Shown: piece by piece, positions 11,116-22,226 of the stretch
Numbering within the stretch: position 1 is the first letter of the stretch
Layout of the letters: every line of letters starts with the position of its first letter
Assembly (NCBI GenBank): GCA_016748015.1
Contig: JAAOMT010000675.1
Location: forward strand, 62,001 to 126,000
Direction: 5' to 3'
DNA: 64,000 bases
Source: Geosiphon pyriformis
Taxonomy: Eukaryota; Glomeromycota; Glomeromycetes; Archaeosporales; Geosiphonaceae
Translations under genes and position numbers: made by a program
The notes under the pieces: generated by a model
Database searches by the model: none
What the model was told of the DNA's origin: nothing
Seen by the model: the letters and a program-made list of their open reading frames with translations, nothing else

Positions 11116-11990
11116 TGTTCTGGGTTTAAATTGAGATTTGAATTATTACTGTTGTTGTTGCTATTTTAAATAGAGCTAGAACTGTTGTTATCATTATTAT
11201 TGTTGGAGTTTAAATTACAATTGAATGGTAATTCCGATTCTATTTTACAGCTGCTAATTAGTTCTTTTTCTTCTGGAATTATGTAAATTATATGTGGTGG
11301 TAGATTATAAATAAAATTACAATCATTACAATACTGAAAGTCACATAGTATTAAATAGTAATTACATAAATGAGTGTTGAATTGTTTTAAATATTGCTTT
11401 TGCTTCTTCTTCATGGATGCCAATTCTTGGTAGTGTTCATAAAATTGTTTGGAATCCATTACATCAAGGATAATATCAGAGTTTGGGACCCAAATGATTT
11501 CTTCTGGTTCTGGTAAGTTGTTTTTAATTGTTTTAATTTTTTTTAGAGTTACATCTTTGATTTTGGTGATTGTCATTCTCCAAATTTTATTGTTATTATG
11601 TAGACAACTGTCTAAATATTTCACAGTTCTTTACCAGACAGCATTTATATGAGTTTTTTTTTTTATTCAATCACTAATTAGAATTGTGTATTGACATAAT
11701 TTATTGTATGTTTCTTCATAACCAGAAATATTATTCCATATTCCTTCATCTAAAAGAGTTTCCTCATATGCAAAGCATGATTTGTTGTCCCATTTTTCTT
11801 GTCTTTTTGGTTGTCCAAAGCATTTAAGGATGCATAAATAGCAGTAATATTTTGTGGCCATTGGCTATTTCTTATTATTACTACAATATGTGCCCATTAA
11901 CAACAATTTTTTGTTACAATCAACACATATTAATTTTAATTGATAGTAATTAAAATGACTGGTGGTATCTAGAATATAAGTGGAGATTGT
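11116..11990 (-). pseudogene. R2 Cys-rich module
   Basis: The longest remaining frames are 11166-11624 (152 aa) and 11667-11861 (64 aa). The first has EEIIWVPNSDI, then FYEHYQELASMKKKQ, then a cysteine cluster (LCNYYLILCDFQYCNDC) and a tail of Asn/Ser repeats. The second has CYLCILKCFGQPKRQEKWDN and SCFAYEET. In R7 the order is CxxC-rich part first, then the FHEHY part. The Asn/Ser tail joins straight to integrase because of the R2 deletion. Confidence 0.65.
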
Positions 11991-12059
11991 AACTTGGGAT
12001 TTGTTTTTGTTTTTTTTTGTTTTTTTTTTTTTATATAAGTACTAGTGATAAGTTGTTAT

Positions 12060-12700
12060 GGTTAGTGTCAGCCCATAAAACTTGGTAGGCTTTCCAAGTA
12101 GATTTCTTTTCTTTTTCTTTGAATTTAATTAATGGTGGCAGTTAAGTGGTGTTTGTTTTAAAATGACCACAAATGGCAAGTACTCGAATTTGCTGGTCAT
12201 TTTGACTGAACTAGAGCTCTTACATGGTCCAGTCAAAGATGACATTAGTCTTGAACAGCCAGTTATTACCAATTAATGCTTAGTATTGTGTGGCTTCCAT
12301 GATGAGAACTTTTATGAATGCAATAATACCATTGACTTTAAAAAAGAAGTCATCAATCTTACCAATAAGTATTTTTGTTGCTCCATTAGCAGTAATAATT
12401 CTAGTGCTGGCAGCATAATTAACTTAGTGACTTAATTGGTTCATGAATTGTTATGTAATAATATTGTTAGCTAATCTATTGTCTAAAATTAGTTTAATAA
12501 ACTGACCATCAACTTTGGCATCTGTATATATTGCAGTAATGGGTTTTGATTCAAAAACAGCTCCACTGAATAATGGCATTTCAATTGGTTTCTTTAGTTT
12601 AAAAGAAAAAATGGTGATAAATAATTTGTTTTCAGTAATAGTTGCTGGAGATATGTTGTTGATAAGTAGTTAAGTTTGATTGAATTCTTGTTTACTGAGT
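12060..12700 (-). pseudogene. R2 retropepsin-like protease region
   Basis: The minus strand follows the R7 protease (45650-46050) throughout, including the segment with the active-site loop near 12460-12490 and the dialogue of hydrophobic strands after it. Stops and base changes have removed the Asp-Ser-Gly triad. Lies between gag (right) and the Cys-rich module (left). Confidence 0.6.
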
Positions 12701-12719
12701 TTGGCATCTTTTGAAATAA

Positions 12720-13258
12720 CCAGAAGACTTAAATAGTTCTGGGAATTTGGGTTTTGGTTGTATCCAGTTTTTGAACTCCACTGGCATAATCTTGAGAGCT
12801 ATTTTAATAAGCTGAGAATCAGTTGATGCATTACCATTACCAATTGTCAGTTTTGTTGGATGTAGATGATTCTTGGTTTTGGATTTCTAGATATTTGAGC
12901 TGGGTTTAGTGGTGTTTGAATTGGTTGAGATTGATAGATTATTTGTGACTATGGCTGATATATTATGGGTGCTGAAGTTTAATATACTGGAAGTAAGTAT
13001 AATTGTTGCATTATGAATGAATAATAGGGCTAATAGTAATTCTGATTTGGTTGATAATTTGGAGTTGGATATTGGCAATTGGAGTTTCAATATTGACTTC
13101 TTAATCATGGATTATCATTAAAATAGCAGTCAATTTTGATGTAATCTTGTTTACTACAATTGTAACAAATACACATTTCTGGCTGCCATGGTTGATTGGT
13201 TAATAATGAGAGATGCAATTAATTTTGGAACTGATTTGAGTTTTTTTGATTATTGTGT
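12720..13258 (-). pseudogene. R2 Gag C-terminal part
   Basis: Includes the low-complexity linker between zinc knuckle and protease and the knuckle itself near 13130-13190 (complement encodes a CxxC pair). It is cut at 13258 by the R3 LTR; the rest resumes at 32122. A 73-codon Ser/Thr-rich reading at 12887-13108 is most likely a shadow frame of the Gln/Tyr/Pro-rich linker. Confidence 0.6.
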
Positions 13259-13336
13259 TGTTACTTATAGAAAAAGCATACAAGAAATAGTAGAAAAAAC
13301 AGATAGACCAATAGAAAAATAGTAGTTAACACATGA

Positions 13337-13488
13337 GCACATTGCTTAGCAATATGAAGCATTGTCAGAAAATTATAGCATATTGCTCAACAATGTGGAG
13401 CAATGTTAGAAAATTAGGACATATTGCTTAGCAATATAAGTATTGTTTAAGAAATTATAGCACATCACTTAAGAATATGAGCAATCTT
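13337..13488 (+). repeat. 41-bp tandem array upstream of the A3 promoter
   Basis: Three units of 41 bp (13337-13377, 13378-13418, 13419-13459) and a partial fourth. Each starts RCAYATTGCT and includes an inverted pair ATTGCT / AGCAAT-like, so ACATTGCT T AGCAATRT is almost palindromic. A matching array lies at 31317-31445 in the 3' LTR. Confidence 0.75.
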
Positions 13489-13505
13489 ATAGAACCCAAA
13501 TTATG

Positions 13506-13513
13506 TATATATA
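13506..13513 (+). promoter_or_regulatory. A3 TATA box
   Basis: TATATATA in ATTATGTATATATAGCA, 18 bp after the array. The same phrase occurs in the other A1-A3 LTRs (for example near 17629, 27070, 31465, 32553, 60113). Confidence 0.65.
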
Positions 13514-13646
13514 GCAAGAGCATTAGAAGCAAAAAAAACAGACCAGACAGAATAGAATTAATACCAAAATCTCTCAATTAAGAACATCTTAGTTGGAATC
13601 ATAAATATCAATAAATAATTATTTACCATCTAAATCACTTTTTCTA

Positions 13647-13719
13647 CTATTAACACTTTATGTTAATAGTATCTAATACTTAATCACACTAGAACAATAG
13701 CTTTTGATCATGGCTATTA
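13647..13719 (+). other. Conserved LTR hairpins 1 and 2
   Basis: Hairpin 1: CTATTAACA - CTTTA - TGTTAATAG (13647-13669). Hairpin 2: CAATAGC ... GCTATT (13695-13718) with TTGATCAT in the loop. Both recur downstream of the TATA box in the A-type LTRs, including 6336-6364, 17821-17845 and 39679-39701. Confidence 0.65.
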
Positions 13720-14175
13720 ACAGGATACTAACTTTTTTTTGCCTTGGCTTATATTTTTATTTATTTATTTATTTTTTCTTTCTTTTCTTTTGTTATTTAC
13801 TAATTGATTAAAAAAATTAATGTGCAGGGTACTGACATTAGGATATAACACTGATAAAAAACCCAGGAATAAGAGTAGACACTCAAATTTGAGAATAGCT
13901 TATCAGAAGATTGCTGGCCATCACGCTGAGAAAAAAATTGTTGGAATTGTGATTTCAGAAAGTAATAAACAACAAAGCACACCAACTTGAAGATTGAAGA
14001 AACTAAAAACATCACACTAAAATACCAATATTGAATCTCTGTTTATTATACAAAGAACTCAATCAAAACCTTCAGAAATGAAAACTTTTAGTTATTATCA
14101 ACAAGATTAGCTATTAAGCACCAAGTTACAGATTTGTTATTTGATTCAAAACCCCAAATAATCACCAATAACATT

Positions 14176-14212
14176 TGGTGCTCCTTGTGAAGTATAATTC
14201 TACAGAGAACCA
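14176..14212 (+). other. R3 primer-binding site in a 37-nt hairpin
   Basis: TGGTGCTCCTTGTGAAGT, ATA loop, ATTCTACAGAGAACCA. Two bases after the LTR end. Confidence 0.7.
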
Positions 14213-14235
14213 GCACCAACAACAATCATTTAAAA

Positions 14236-16260
14236 GTGACAGAATCAGAAAAAAGAGGAACAAACCATTTAAGATTCACCAAATCCTTATTTCAACTCTA
14301 CTGTTAACACTTAGAATTAACTAACAATCAACTATTAGCAGAATTCATTTTCAACTTTTACATCAATGAAAGAATTAAATATTTCTTAAGAGAACCAGTA
14401 AATACCAAATCCACAAAAGAAAATTTTTACAGAAAATTAATTCAATATACCAGTTTACCAGTAAATTACAACTTCGCTTTAATTATCACTGAAATTAACA
14501 GAAAAATTGAAAATCACATCCAGCAAACATTTCCTATTATCTACACAGAAAAAACAAAAGAAAACTACAAACACCAGCAGAAATCCCAAAGCAAATACAA
14601 TTACTTACTTGGAAGAAACAGAAAATTGATTCTCCAGCTAATTTATCTTACTATTACATACTTAGAAGTATTATCAATATATTATTAATGAGTGCATTCA
14701 CAGCAAATGTGACAATCCTGTTAAACAGACTACTATTCTAAAATAAACAGAAGAAAGCAGAGTTATTAGGAACCTATGACAATTATTTTGAGGGATTTAA
14801 ATTGCAATCTCCAATGCCATCAAAATTTTAATTACTGCCACTTTAACCAAATTTCAGAACCATTAATCCTTAGAAAGTAATGAAATCAAAAGAAAAGGAA
14901 GATGACAATCAAAAATTTAACTATCAAAACCTGATCTTAAAAAACCCAGAAATTCAAACTCCAATTGTTCCAACTCCACAAAATTAGAACAATCCAAACA
15001 CTACTTTTATTATTTCCCAAAACTTATCTCCAGTAATCATGATCAATCCACTACCAGTTTTACCAATTGCCAAATAGCAACAACAACAGCTACTACCATT
15101 CACACAGCCACAATCTCAACAACCAAATCCACTACAACAACCAATTACAGTATCAATAGTTTATGCACCAATCACCAAACTAAAAAAATTTACTAGTGAA
15201 GAGAATGATACACAAGTATGGTTAAACAATGTTGAAAAAGCCATTACAGCCAATAAATGAAATAATACCAAAGCATTACAAACCATATCATACTTTCTAC
15301 AGAATACTGCTAACTTATAATATCAAAGCTTGACAAATAAACCCCAAGATTTCAATGTCTTTAAACTTGAGTTCCTAAATTATTTTAGTAACAATAACAG
15401 TATTAATCACTTGGCCAATATATTTACTATTATAAAACAAAGAAATGCCAAAACAGTTACCACTTACTTGAGATGCTTTCATAAAAATTTGCATCAAATC
15501 CAAGCAATTAATACCAACTATTTTACAGTACTACAAATCTTGAACCAGTTTATTTGTGGCCTGTGTAGTAGTATTTTTCAATACATATGTTCATTATATT
15601 TAGCTAATTTGTAAGCAGTAGTTACACATGCCAGAAACTTTGAATTAACAGAACTTGAAACCAACCACACCCAAGCTGTAAATCTAATAATAAATAAATC
15701 ATCTAAATTGAACTCCAAGCTAAAACAAATTAGTGATTTCATTAATCAGAAAATTAAAGAATACTTAGCTAACAATTAGGCAATCTATCAATCTCCACAA
15801 TGTTACAACAATTCTGGAAACTCCAGCTGTTTCTAAAATCAGATGTATCTCTCATTATTAGTTAATCAACTGTGATAACAAAAGATCTATATGTGTTATA
15901 ATTGTAGTAAACAAGACTATATAAGAGCTGATTGCCATGCCAGATTTAATAACACCCATCTACAATCAGAAAATCAATATTAAGCCCTAATCACAGATTT
16001 CAAACTCCAAATCATTATCTAAATCAGAATCAGTATCAATCTTATTACACCTAAATGATATATCAACCAATTTACCAACCTTTAACACCAGTTATTTATT
16101 AACTATAGCCACAAGTAATTTACCAACCTCAACAAATTCAAATCCCACCACAAATTCTAACTCAGATGTTATTTAGAAATCAAAAACCAAGAACCATTCA
16201 ACAAAACTGGAAATCAACAATAGTTGTTCATTAACTGATCTTCAGTACATCTTACCAAGC
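14236..16260 (+). pseudogene. R3 Gag
   Basis: Begins near GTGACAGAATCAG, which corresponds to ATGGCAGAATCAG in R4 (ATG at 18360), so the start codon is lost. N-terminal region 14236-14700; Gln/Pro-rich linker 14930-15160; capsid-like core with the longest open run at 15330-15614 (FKLEFLNYFSNNNS, TTYLRCFHKNLHQIQAI); zinc knuckle near 15890-15945 of the form CxxCx4Yx4C, with Tyr where His is expected; Tyr/Gln/Pro-rich tail to about 16230. Many stops. Confidence 0.75.
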
Positions 16261-16279
16261 ATTAGAATTATGTTCAAAA

Positions 16280-16870
16280 CCCAAATTCCCAAAACTATTT
16301 AAGTCTTTTGGTTACTTCAAAAGACATCATATCTAACTTTCTGAAATTCAGCCAAAAACAAACACTTACCAACAATATTTCACCAGTAATGATAACTAAC
16401 AACGAGTTACTAGCAGCCATTTTTCCTTTCAAAATTGAGGAACTAACTGAAATACCTCTTTTTAGTGAAACTGCTCTTGATACCAAACCTATTACTATAA
16501 TGTATACAAATGCCAAAGTTAATGGTCAGCTTATTAAACTGATCCTTAATAGTGGATTAGTAGACAGCATCATTACATGACAACTCATGGACCAATTAGA
16601 TTATTGAGTTGATTATACTGTCAATATTAGGATTATTACTGCTAATAGAGCAACAAAAATTTTAATTGGTAAGATTGATAACTTCTTATTTGAAGTCAAT
16701 AGTATTATCATATCCATCAAAGTATTAGTAATAAAAGCCACCCAATACTAAGCTTTTATTGATAATAACTGGCTGTTCAAAACCAATACAGTGCTAGATT
16801 AGACTACACAAGAGCTTCAACTAAGCCAAAACAGACAATATATGTAAGTACCAGCAACTTGCAGTTATTT
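16280..16870 (+). pseudogene. R3 retropepsin-like protease
   Basis: The open stretch 16308-16580 ends with TIMYTNAKVNGQLIKLILNS and then GLVDSIIT, where Asn replaces the catalytic Asp of the Asp-Ser-Gly triad. Downstream it continues in broken frames to a NNWLFKTN-type end near 16760-16790. In a live element it would process the Gag-Pol polyprotein. Confidence 0.7.
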
Positions 16871-16879
16871 TAAGACCAC

Positions 16880-17354
16880 CACACTAGCACCACTAATTAA
16901 ATTCAAAAAAAAAATGACTAAATCTACCTGGGAAGCCTACCAAGTCTTGTGGGCTAACACCAATTACAATAAATTGTCACCAATACTCTCATAAGATGAT
17001 AAGAGAAAAGGAAAAGAAGAAGATAAGCCACAAGAAAACACCACCAACTATAACATCATTAGTGACTAAAAAAAATTCTATTCAATTGACAACAAACCAG
17101 AGCCATCATATATTTCACTCAAGTGTAAAAACTGCAAAAAAAACTGCCTTCCATGGAAGCTTGGGTTGCACCAAATAAAGACTACTGAATGCAAACTTAT
17201 TACTATTGCAAACCATATTACCACAAATAGTATAAGTATCCTAAACATCAAGACAAGTGAAACAACAAATTATGTCTTGCTTGTGGAAAGCAGTTGTTCA
17301 ATGAAAAAATGTAGAACAACATTTTAGGTTGAGGAGGAACATGTAACACTTCAT
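16880..17354 (+). pseudogene. R3 Cys-rich module, first part
   Basis: After the protease comes a Lys/Glu-rich linker and then the CxxC region (near 17115-17340), which ends at a GRGGTC-like codon run. It breaks off at 17354 where the R4 LTR begins. The rest of the module and the dUTPase of R3 are absent. The ORF readings at 16996-17178 and 17298-17507 are not convincing on their own. Confidence 0.5.
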
Positions 17355-18297
17355 TGTTACACTTAAAAAAGAGAAAAATAATACATAATTGAAAAAAAAA
17401 AAACACATGATTATAAATTGGCCAATTAGAATAGAAAAAGAGAAAAAAAAAAATTTTCGGAAAATTCTGAATGTTTTAAGAAATCCAAAATTATTTAGGA
17501 AATCCAAGATATTTCAGAAAAGTTGAGAATTTTTCAGAAAATCTTGAATGTTTCAGAAAAGCAAAAATTTGATAGAAAATCTAACAAAAAAAAAATTTCT
17601 TATGTAAAGAGAATTATGTATATATAACAGTAATATTAAAAACAAAAAAAGTATTAATTTTCCACTCAGAATAGAAATTCTTATCTCTATCTTTACTTTA
17701 TTACTTTAAGAATAGTTACTATTAACCAAAGTGAAAATTATCAAAAATTAAATAAAACCATACTTATTATTACTTCATATATGTTATTATTACTTAATTG
17801 AAAACCTAACTTAACTCTTTATTATTAACACTTTATGTTAATAATATCCAATACTTAATCACACTAGAACAATAGCTCTTAATTATGGCTATTGACAGAA
17901 TACTAACTTTATTGCCTTGGCTTATATTTTATTTCTTTGATTTTCTTTTGTATTTTATTTCTTTTGTTGTTTACTAATTGATTAAGAATTAAGCATTGAG
18001 TTATTGATGTCAAAGATAGCCTGGTAAAAGATTCAGAAATAAGGATAAGAAACTTGGAAATTAAGGATAGCTTACCAAAAAGACACAACTGTCAGAATAA
18101 ACCAGCCACTATGCTGAAAAAAAAATTTGACAGAATTGTAATTTTGAGAGGCTACTAATAAAACAACCATTAAATTTCTGTCTATTATACAAAAAACTCC
18201 AATCCAAAACCTTCAAATATCACTATTAGAACAGCTATTAAGCACCAAGTTACAGGTTTGTTATTTGATTTAAGATCCCAAATAATTATTTGTAACA
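17355..18297 (+). repeat. R4 5' LTR (A2)
   Basis: 943 bp, TGTTACACTTA ... TTTGTAACA. Contains the 19-20-bp TTTCAG array (about 17453-17580), a TATA region (about 17625-17640), hairpin 1 with perfect 10-bp arms (17821-17845), hairpin 2 (about 17868-17892) and TACTAAC (17900-17906). Partner: 26808-27304. Confidence 0.85.
17453..17580 (+). repeat. 19-20-bp tandem array, A2 promoter
   Basis: Units on the pattern TTTCAGAAAATCY-NN repeat roughly every 19-20 bp. The 3' LTR shows it more clearly (26905-27030): five units beginning TTTCAG or a close variant at 19-20-bp steps. It lies about 45 bp upstream of the TATA region. Confidence 0.65.
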
Positions 18298-18299
18298 TT

Positions 18300-18336
18300 T
18301 GGTGCTCTCTGTAAAATATAATTCTACAAAAAACCA
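18300..18336 (+). other. R4 primer-binding site in a 37-nt hairpin
   Basis: TGGTGCTCTCTGTAAAAT, ATA loop, ATTCTACAAAAAACCA; two bases after the LTR end. Confidence 0.7.
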
Positions 18337-18359
18337 ACACCAACAACAATTATTCAAAA

Positions 18360-20255
18360 ATGGCAGAATCAGAAAGAATAGGGACAAACCATTTAGGATT
18401 CACCAAATTCTTATTTTAGTATTATTGTTAACACTTGAAATTAACCAACAATTACCTATTAGCAGAATTCACCTTTAACTTCTACATCAATGAGAGAATC
18501 TCATATTTGCTAAAAGTACTAATAAAAACTAATTTAGCAAGAGAAAATTTTTACAATGAACTAAATTAAAATACCAGCTTATCAGCAAATTATAATTTTA
18601 CAGCAATCTTTACTGAAATTAACAGAGAAATTGAAAATCACATACAGCAAAGATATCCAATCACCTATGTAAACAAAGACAAAAAAAAACTACAAACACT
18701 AATAGTAACATTTAAGAAAATACAACCATTTACTTAAAAGAAAACAAGAATAAAATTACCAACCAACCCATTATATCACTATACACTTGAAAGTGCCATT
18801 AACATTTTATTACTAGGCATATTTATCTCAAGTATAAAACTATTATTAGCCCAACTTCTATTTCAAAGTAAACAAAAGAAAACAGAGTTATTAGGAACCT
18901 ATGGTAATTATATTGAAGGATTTAAATCATAATTACCAATGCCATCAGGATTTTAATCACTGCCACTTCCACCAGATTTTGGAACCATGAGTCCTTGAAA
19001 AGTAACTGAATCAGAAAAAAAGAAAGACAAGAATCAAGAATTTAACTACCAAAACTTGATCTTAAAAAATCTGAAAATTGAAACTTTGATTAATCAAACT
19101 CAGCAAAATCAGAATGATCCAAACTCTAATATTATTAATCAGCAAAACTTATCTTCAGAAATTGTAATAAATCTACCACCAGTTGTCACACCACTACAAC
19201 CACAGTCACTACAACAATAGCAACAACCACTTTAACAACAACCCTAACAACAACCATTAATTGCACTAATAGCATATGCACCAATTGCTAAGTTAAAAAA
19301 ATTCACCAGTAAGAAAGATAATATTCAAGTTTGGCTCAATAATGTAGTTAAAGCAATAACTGCCAAAAACTAGAATAATACCAAAACAATGCAAGTCATC
19401 CTGTACTTCTTACAAGACATTGTTAATTCCTGGTATCAAAATCTTATAAACAAATTACAAGATTTTAACATGTTCAAAGTCACATTCCTGCAATATTTCA
19501 ACAATTATAACAGTATCAATTACTTAGCAACCAATTTCACTACTATTAAACAGGAAAACACTGAAGCTGTCACCACTTACTTGGGATGCTTCTACAGAAA
19601 TCTGTGTCAAATTCAGACCATCAATGCAGACTACTTCACCATATTTCAGGTTTTGAATCAGTTCATTTATGGGCTACACAGCAGCTTATTATAATGCATA
19701 TATTCATTATGCCCAGCTATACTTCAGAATACTGTTAACCGTGTTAGAAATTTAGAATCAGCTAAGTTAAAAGCCAACTATGCCCAAACAGTAAACCTAG
19801 TAATGAATAGATCATCTGACTTGAATTCCAAATTGAAGCAATTCAGTAATTCAATTAACCAGAAACTTGAAGAATACTTAGCTAACAATTAGACAATTTA
19901 TCAACCTCTAAAATGGCAAAATAATCAGAAAAACACAAATTATTTCCAAAATCAGATGTGTTTATCATTATTAACTAACCAATCATGATGACAAGAGATG
20001 CGTATTTGCCATTATTGTGTTAAACAAGAACACTTGCAATTTGAATATTGAAAAAGAATAAGCAACCAACAATTGGAAAATTAGTATCAAAATTCCAATT
20101 GCCAATTTTAAACTCAGAATTATGTTAGTCATCAAACACCTGAACAATACCAAATTCAACCACATTATGCACAAGTAATGTAGCCAATTTATCAATCTTC
20201 AACTTATCAAACTCCAGCCCCAGTTATTTATCAACCACAGCTGCAAATAATATAT
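18360..20255 (+). pseudogene. R4 Gag
   Basis: Starts at an intact ATG (MAESERIGTNHLGFTK), 23 nt after the PBS hairpin, and meets a stop soon after. N-terminal region to about 18740; Gln/Pro-rich linker 19060-19290; capsid-like core with open run 19389-19694 (FKVTFLQYFNNYNS, TTYLGCFYRNLCQIQTI); knuckle region near 19990-20050 (CHYC... worn); Tyr/Gln/Pro-rich tail to the junction with LTR sequence near 20256. Confidence 0.75.
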
Positions 20256-21674
20256 CAACTTAACTACACTGAAACAATAGCTCTTGATTATAGCTATTGA
20301 TAGGATACTAATTATTATCACTGTTATCAGTAGAATTTTAGCTATTAATTAGCATGAAATTATCCTTATAATTCTTATCAGTAATTAACATGTTAATATC
20401 AATCCAAATTATCACTTATTATTTAATCAATTTATCACATATCACGATTCAATTAATAATCCAATTAGTACAACAGAAAGTAAGATAATCAAATTACACA
20501 ATACCCTGAACTTTGTAATATTCTAAAATTCGCCAAAATTTATAGAAATTCGTCGAAATTATGAATAGTTCATCCAAATTAATCAATAGTTCAGCAAAAT
20601 AACTTGTAGTTCATCAAAATATATCTTTAATTTGCCAAAATTTGAGCAAAGAGAAAAAGTGCAAGTTCATAGACTAGTACTACAACAAGTTGTATAAAAA
20701 AAAAGCTTTTCTCTTCAAGAAAATGTATCTTACTTTAGATTTATCACTTAGAACCATTTCTATACACACAAAAAGAAATAAATATCAAATAATTTGAAAA
20801 ACCAAATTCTTTAATTATTGCACTTGAAAAATTCCCAAAATCCAACTAACATTTCGAAATTGATTAGCTACCAATTCAGTAAACTGTTAGTGACTCCAGG
20901 CCTGGATAGAAAACGTTTCCCTTAACAGAATTCAATTTCTTTTACATTTCTTTTACATTTCTTTTATTTTCTTATTATAATCATTAGGGTAGTCTACAGA
21001 CAAGATTTCTGTAGAAGAGTTGACTTTCACAGCAAAGTAACTACACATTTTTAGTGAGCTTCCAGATGAGCAATTCTTGGGAAAAAGTTGACATTTACTA
21101 CAATGTAACTACATAAAGTAACTGGCAAAAAATTGGCCATTCCACTTATAAGCCCAGCAAGTTCAAATTATAGAAGATAATTTGAAGATAAATTCAGTTA
21201 TTGGAGGTTCAACTACTTCTAGAAAACGTGAATTTGCAACCAACAGACATTTACAACATTCAAGAAAAGAGACCAAAAACCTCTGATAATATTGTCTTGG
21301 CTTATTTCTTATTTCTTTTATTTTTATTTCTTTCTTTGTTGTTATTTACTAAATTGATTAAAGAATTAAGTGCTGAGATACAGATGTCATAGGAACTGGT
21401 AAAAAACCTGTGAAACAAGGATAGAACACTCATAGATTTGAGGATAGCTTACCAGGAAGATTACCAGCCACCATGCTAAGAAAGAAATTCGACAGAATTG
21501 CAATTCTGGAAGACTACTGAAAACAATTATTAAATTTCTGTCCATTATACAAAAGACTCCACAATAAAACCTTCAGATCAATAAAACCTTTAGATACCAA
21601 CAGCAGATTATCAATCAAGCACCAAGTTATGGATTTGTTATTTGACTTGAAATCCTAAATAATCATCTGTAACA
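20256..21674 (+). repeat. A-type LTR remnant with LTR-B insert, inside R4
   Basis: From about 20256 the sequence switches from gag to the middle of an A-type LTR (ACACTGAAACAATAGC, hairpin 2, GATACTAA), is interrupted by LTR-B (20322-21290), and then completes the LTR (CTTGGCTTATTTC to CTGTAACA at 21674). The LTR lacks its 5' half. After it comes R4 Cys-rich coding sequence, so gag C-terminal end and protease of R4 were lost here. Confidence 0.7.
20322..21290 (+). repeat. LTR-B copy 3 (solo)
   Basis: TGTTATCAGTAG ... CTGATAATA, about 969 bp. TTCGCC-type units start at 20529, 20549, 20569, 20590, 20610 and 20630. TATA region near 20691. Hairpin CTACAGA / TCTGTAG at 20994-21014. The LTR end is mutated from TAACA to TAATA. 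No clean target duplication. Confidence 0.8.
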
Positions 21675-22226
21675 TCACCCATGCATTCTTGAACACTTTG
21701 AACAGCCAAAAAGGCAAGGAAAATAGGATAATGAATCTTGTTTCACATGTGGAACCACTCTACCAGATAAGGAAATGTGAAATAACATTCTTGGGCAAAG
21801 AGAAACATACAACAAAATATGTTAATACATAATTCTCATAAATGACTGGGTGAAAAAAAAACTCTAATTGACAACACATAAAAATAAGCACTTAGACATC
21901 TGGAAGGTTATTCACATAATAAGCACAAAATCTAGAAAATGGCAAGTGCCAAAGTTAAAAGTGCTTTACCCAGTAAACTACTAGAAATTAAAAACAATCC
22001 ACTTTCTCTTCCTGAATCCGAATATATTCTTACTTTTAACATTTTTGACAATGTTGAAAATGATTTAGAGTATTTCTATAAACATTACCAAAATTTAGCA
22101 CTTACTTAAAAAGAACAGAAGCAGTATTTAAAGCAACTGAACACTTAATTTTGTTAATACTGCTTAATTTCCTGTAACTTCTAATATTGTAATAAGTGTG
22201 ACTTTATTTACAATCCACCACTATAC
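21675..22226 (+). pseudogene. R4 Cys-rich module
   Basis: 21684-21860 matches the HPC(L/I)xExFEQPKRQGK part of the R7 module, and 21938-22226 the FYKHYQNLALT part followed by a cysteine cluster and YNPPLYMIYTI. Frames are shifted several times. The first CxxC of the module is missing because of the LTR remnant to the left. Confidence 0.6.

Larger units (their letters stand above)
6600..13258 (-). mobile_element. R2: Ty3-type element, 3' LTR to gag, internally deleted
   Basis: On the minus strand: gag (12720-13258, continuing at 32122-32301 beyond R3), protease, Cys-rich module, then a direct jump into integrase at about 11115, the 3' ORF, polypurine tract and 3' LTR (7747-9557). dUTPase, RT and RNase H are deleted. 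R3 splits gag: the left side ends GATTATTG and the right side resumes GTATCATTGT, matching the unbroken R7 reading near 46725. The 5' LTR is missing. No clear target duplication flanks R3. Confidence 0.8.
13259..14173 (+). repeat. R3 5' LTR (A3)
   Basis: 915 bp, TGTTAC ... AATAACA, followed by TT and the primer-binding site. Contains a 41-bp array (13337-13488), a TATA box (13506-13513), hairpin 1 (13647-13669), hairpin 2 (13695-13718), the word TACTAAC (13726-13732), a long pyrimidine tract and the conserved TTGTTATTTACTAATTGATTAAA. Partner: 31239-32121. Confidence 0.85.

Noticed and set aside
13250-13259. Target-site duplication around R3
   Set aside because: Left flank ends GATTATTG and right flank starts GTATC; no shared 4-5 bp can be claimed without assuming mutations.
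13337-13488. CRISPR-like repeat arrays (also 229-345, 53426-53485, 58391-58610)
   Set aside because: Units follow each other without unique spacers, sit in LTRs upstream of TATA boxes, and recur in LTR copies; the window is eukaryotic.
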